Program-made: the position numbers and the translations under genes | Origin: an uncultured Clostridia bacterium | GTDB lineage: Bacteria; Bacillota; Clostridia; Oscillospirales; CAG-272 | Assembly (NCBI GenBank): GCA_946061315.1 | Contig: CAMGRB010000095.1 | Coordinates: forward strand, 1-5,999 | Reading direction: 5' to 3' | Length of the DNA: 5,999 nucleotides | In this document: positions 4,303 to 5,999 of the stretch, piece after piece | Numbering within the stretch: the stretch's first letter is position 1 | How the letters are laid out: the number at the start of each line of letters is the position of its first letter | The notes under the pieces: generated by a model | What the model saw: the letters and a program-made list of their open reading frames with translations, nothing else | Databases searched by the model: none | Told to the model about the DNA's origin: nothing

Positions 4303-5999
4303 ATGAAAAATAAGAATTATCCTTATTATGAAACTACTATAATAGAAAATTTCAGATCAATGGTAGAAAACGTCGCAGACAAATATCCCGAAAAATCGGG
4401 TCTTGCTTATAAGGTAAATCCGCACGACGCCGAAACGGTTGAGCTGACCTATGAGCAGATAAGGGCAGACGTAAGGGGATACGGCACGTCGCTTATAAAG
4501 CTCGGATGCAGAGAGAATAAGTGTGCCATTATAGGCGGTAGCAGCTATGGCTGGATATACACCTATCTTGCACTTATGTCAATAGGCGCCGTCACCGTAC
4601 CGATAGACAAGGCGCTCCCTTTGCCCGATATGGAGAGTATTCTCGAAACCGCGGAGTGTGAATATATTTTCTACGGCGCTCTCGAAAAGGAAAAGGTCGA
4701 GGAGTTAAAAAAGATAAATAAATTCGCAAAGAAATATATTTGCTTTGACGGCGAATCCTATGGGGACGTCACAATGGGTGAGCTTATTTCGGAGGGAAAA
4801 GCTCTTTTTGACGGCGGCGATAACTCATATTATGACTACGAAATAGACCCCGACAAGCTTGCCTCGATAGTTTTCACCTCGGGCACAACGGGTAGCGGCA
4901 AGGGCGTTATGCTCTCGCAGAGAAACATAACCTCGGATATGACGCAGGGAATGTACCTTTTCGATATTTACAGAAACACGATAGACGTTTTGCCTCCGCA
5001 CCACACTTACTGTTCAACCGTTCTTTTTGTCGGACATTTTGCACAGGGATGCAGAATATATATATCGAGCGGACTTAAATATATGCTCTCCGAGTTCAAA
5101 GAGCAAAAGCCGGAGCATCTTGTGCTCGTACCGCTGTTCCTTGAAACCATCTATAAAAAGATTTGGGCAACCGCCGAGAAGCAGGGCAGAGCCAAGCTGC
5201 TCCGCAATATGATGAAAGTAAGCAACGGAATGAGGAAAGTCGGCATAGATTTAAGGCGCAAGCTCTTTTCAAGCATACTCGATATGTTCGGCGGCAACCT
5301 TAAAATGATAATTTGCGGAGGAGCCGCACTCAATCAGGATATTATAGATACCTTTGAGGGCATAGGCATAACCGTGTTAAACGGCTACGGAATATCCGAG
5401 TGCGCGCCGCTTGTATCCTGCAACAGAAACAAGTGGCAAAAGAAGGGCAGCGTAGGAATGCCTATCGTCGGCGAAGAGGTAAAGATAGAAAATCCCGATG
5501 AAAACGGCGAGGGAGAAATCCTTGTAAAAGGACCTAACGTAATGATGGGATATTTCAAAAACCCCGAGGCAACCGCCGCCGCTTTTGACGAGGACGGATT
5601 TTTCAGAACGGGAGATTACGGCAGGATCGACGAGGACGGCTGGATCTATATAACGGGCAGACTTAAAAATCTCATAATACTCTCAAACGGCAAAAACGTC
5701 TATCCCGAGGAAATAGAAACGGAAATATCGAGAATATACGGTGTAAACGAGGTTGTCGTTTACGCGGGTGAGAGCAAAACGAAGAAAAAAGAAGTTATCG
5801 TTGCCGAGATATATCCCGACAAGGAAGCACTTGAGGGCAGAGGCATTACCGACCTTCAGCAGTATTTCGGAGATGAGATAAAGAAGGTAAACAACCGTAT
5901 GGTATCTTATAAAGCCGTCGGAATGATAAAGTTAAGAGATACCGAATTTGAAAAGAATACCTCAAGAAAAATAACACGCTTCAAAATCGATAAAACGAT
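4303..5999 (+). CDS. AMP-binding acyl-CoA synthetase (fatty acid-CoA ligase type), 3'-truncated by window end
   Basis: The frame is open for 565 codons to the window edge without a stop. The product belongs to the ANL adenylating enzymes, which activate a carboxylate with ATP to an acyl-AMP and then pass it to CoA. Core motifs appear in order: the phosphate-binding loop TSGTTGSGKG (192-201, with Gly in place of the usual Pro before K200), PHHTY (232-236), the A5 motif NGYGISE (360-366, E366), the A7 motif FRTGDYG (434-440, D438), the hinge region TGRLKN (451-456, R453), NGKNVYPEEIE (462-472), and the A10 motif TSRKITR (553-559) with K556 as the expected catalytic lysine. All key residues are present, so it is probably active and nearly complete. 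The overall pattern resembles long-chain acyl-CoA synthetases, but chain length and real substrate cannot be read; an acyl-ACP synthetase role is possible. No signal peptide is seen. It is divergent from a TetR-type gene whose predicted operator lies in the shared promoter region. Confidence 0.9.
   Translation, partial: MKNKNYPYYETTIIENFRSMVENVADKYPEKSGLAYKVNPHDAETVELTYEQIRADVRGYGTSLIKLGCRENKCAIIGGSSYGWIYTYLALMSIGAVTVPIDKALPLPDMESILETAECEYIFYGALEKEKVEELKKINKFAKKYICFDGESYGDVTMGELISEGKALFDGGDNSYYDYEIDPDKLASIVFTSGTTGSGKGVMLSQRNITSDMTQGMYLFDIYRNTIDVLPPHHTYCSTVLFVGHFAQGCRIYISSGLKYMLSEFKEQKPEHLVLVPLFLETIYKKIWATAEKQGRAKLLRNMMKVSNGMRKVGIDLRRKLFSSILDMFGGNLKMIICGGAALNQDIIDTFEGIGITVLNGYGISECAPLVSCNRNKWQKKGSVGMPIVGEEVKIENPDENGEGEILVKGPNVMMGYFKNPEATAAAFDEDGFFRTGDYGRIDEDGWIYITGRLKNLIILSNGKNVYPEEIETEISRIYGVNEVVVYAGESKTKKKEVIVAEIYPDKEALEGRGITDLQQYFGDEIKKVNNRMVSYKAVGMIKLRDTEFEKNTSRKITRFKIDKT

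Noticed and set aside
5027..5333. Small open frames on both strands within the acyl-CoA synthetase gene
   Set aside because: The main frame is open from 4303 to 5999 with all adenylating-enzyme motifs, so these are shadows.
1..5999. Search for CRISPR repeats, insertion sequences, toxin-antitoxin pairs, phage or secretion genes
   Set aside because: No spaced direct repeats, transposase-like proteins, small paired genes or phage-type products were seen; nearly all of the window is accounted for by five ordinary genes.

Overview
The window reads as an ordinary chromosomal stretch of an anaerobic Firmicute of the class Clostridia. This is inferred from moderately low GC, heavy use of ATA and AGA codons, strong GGAGG-type ribosome binding sites, U-tailed hairpin termination, and the protein families present. 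The species cannot be named from the sequence. I see no mobile element, CRISPR array, tRNA, rRNA or phage gene, and coding density is high.

Left part (1-3540): a strong sigma-A-type promoter (8-36) precedes a tight three-gene operon on the + strand. The first two genes encode a pair of M16B-family (pitrilysin/insulinase superfamily) proteins of the YfmF/YfmH type and overlap by 8 bp. The first lacks the HxxEH zinc site but keeps an R-(x6)-Y pair. The second has an intact HxxEH plus distal glutamates but lacks the R/Y pair. Together they look like one heterodimeric protease split over two chains. The third gene, folD, starts 10 bp after the second and encodes the bifunctional methylenetetrahydrofolate dehydrogenase/cyclohydrolase of one-carbon metabolism. 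The operon ends in a perfect 12-bp hairpin (3508-3536) that also serves the convergent gene on its right.

Right part (3560-5999): a TetR-type repressor gene on the - strand diverges from a long AMP-binding acyl-CoA synthetase (fatty acid-CoA ligase type) gene on the + strand, which runs off the right edge. The 155-bp region between them (4148-4302) is the most information-rich non-coding part. Two good promoters point at each other, each with an extended -10 element, and their predicted start points are only about 8 bp apart. A 26-bp near-perfect palindrome lies over the start of both, with further inverted repeats around it. The simplest reading is a TetR protein that represses itself and the acyl-CoA synthetase from this shared operator, probably in response to an acyl or lipid-like ligand.

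No clearly new biological system is present. The points most worth a second look are the split M16 pair, its operon link with folD, and the face-to-face promoter/operator arrangement.
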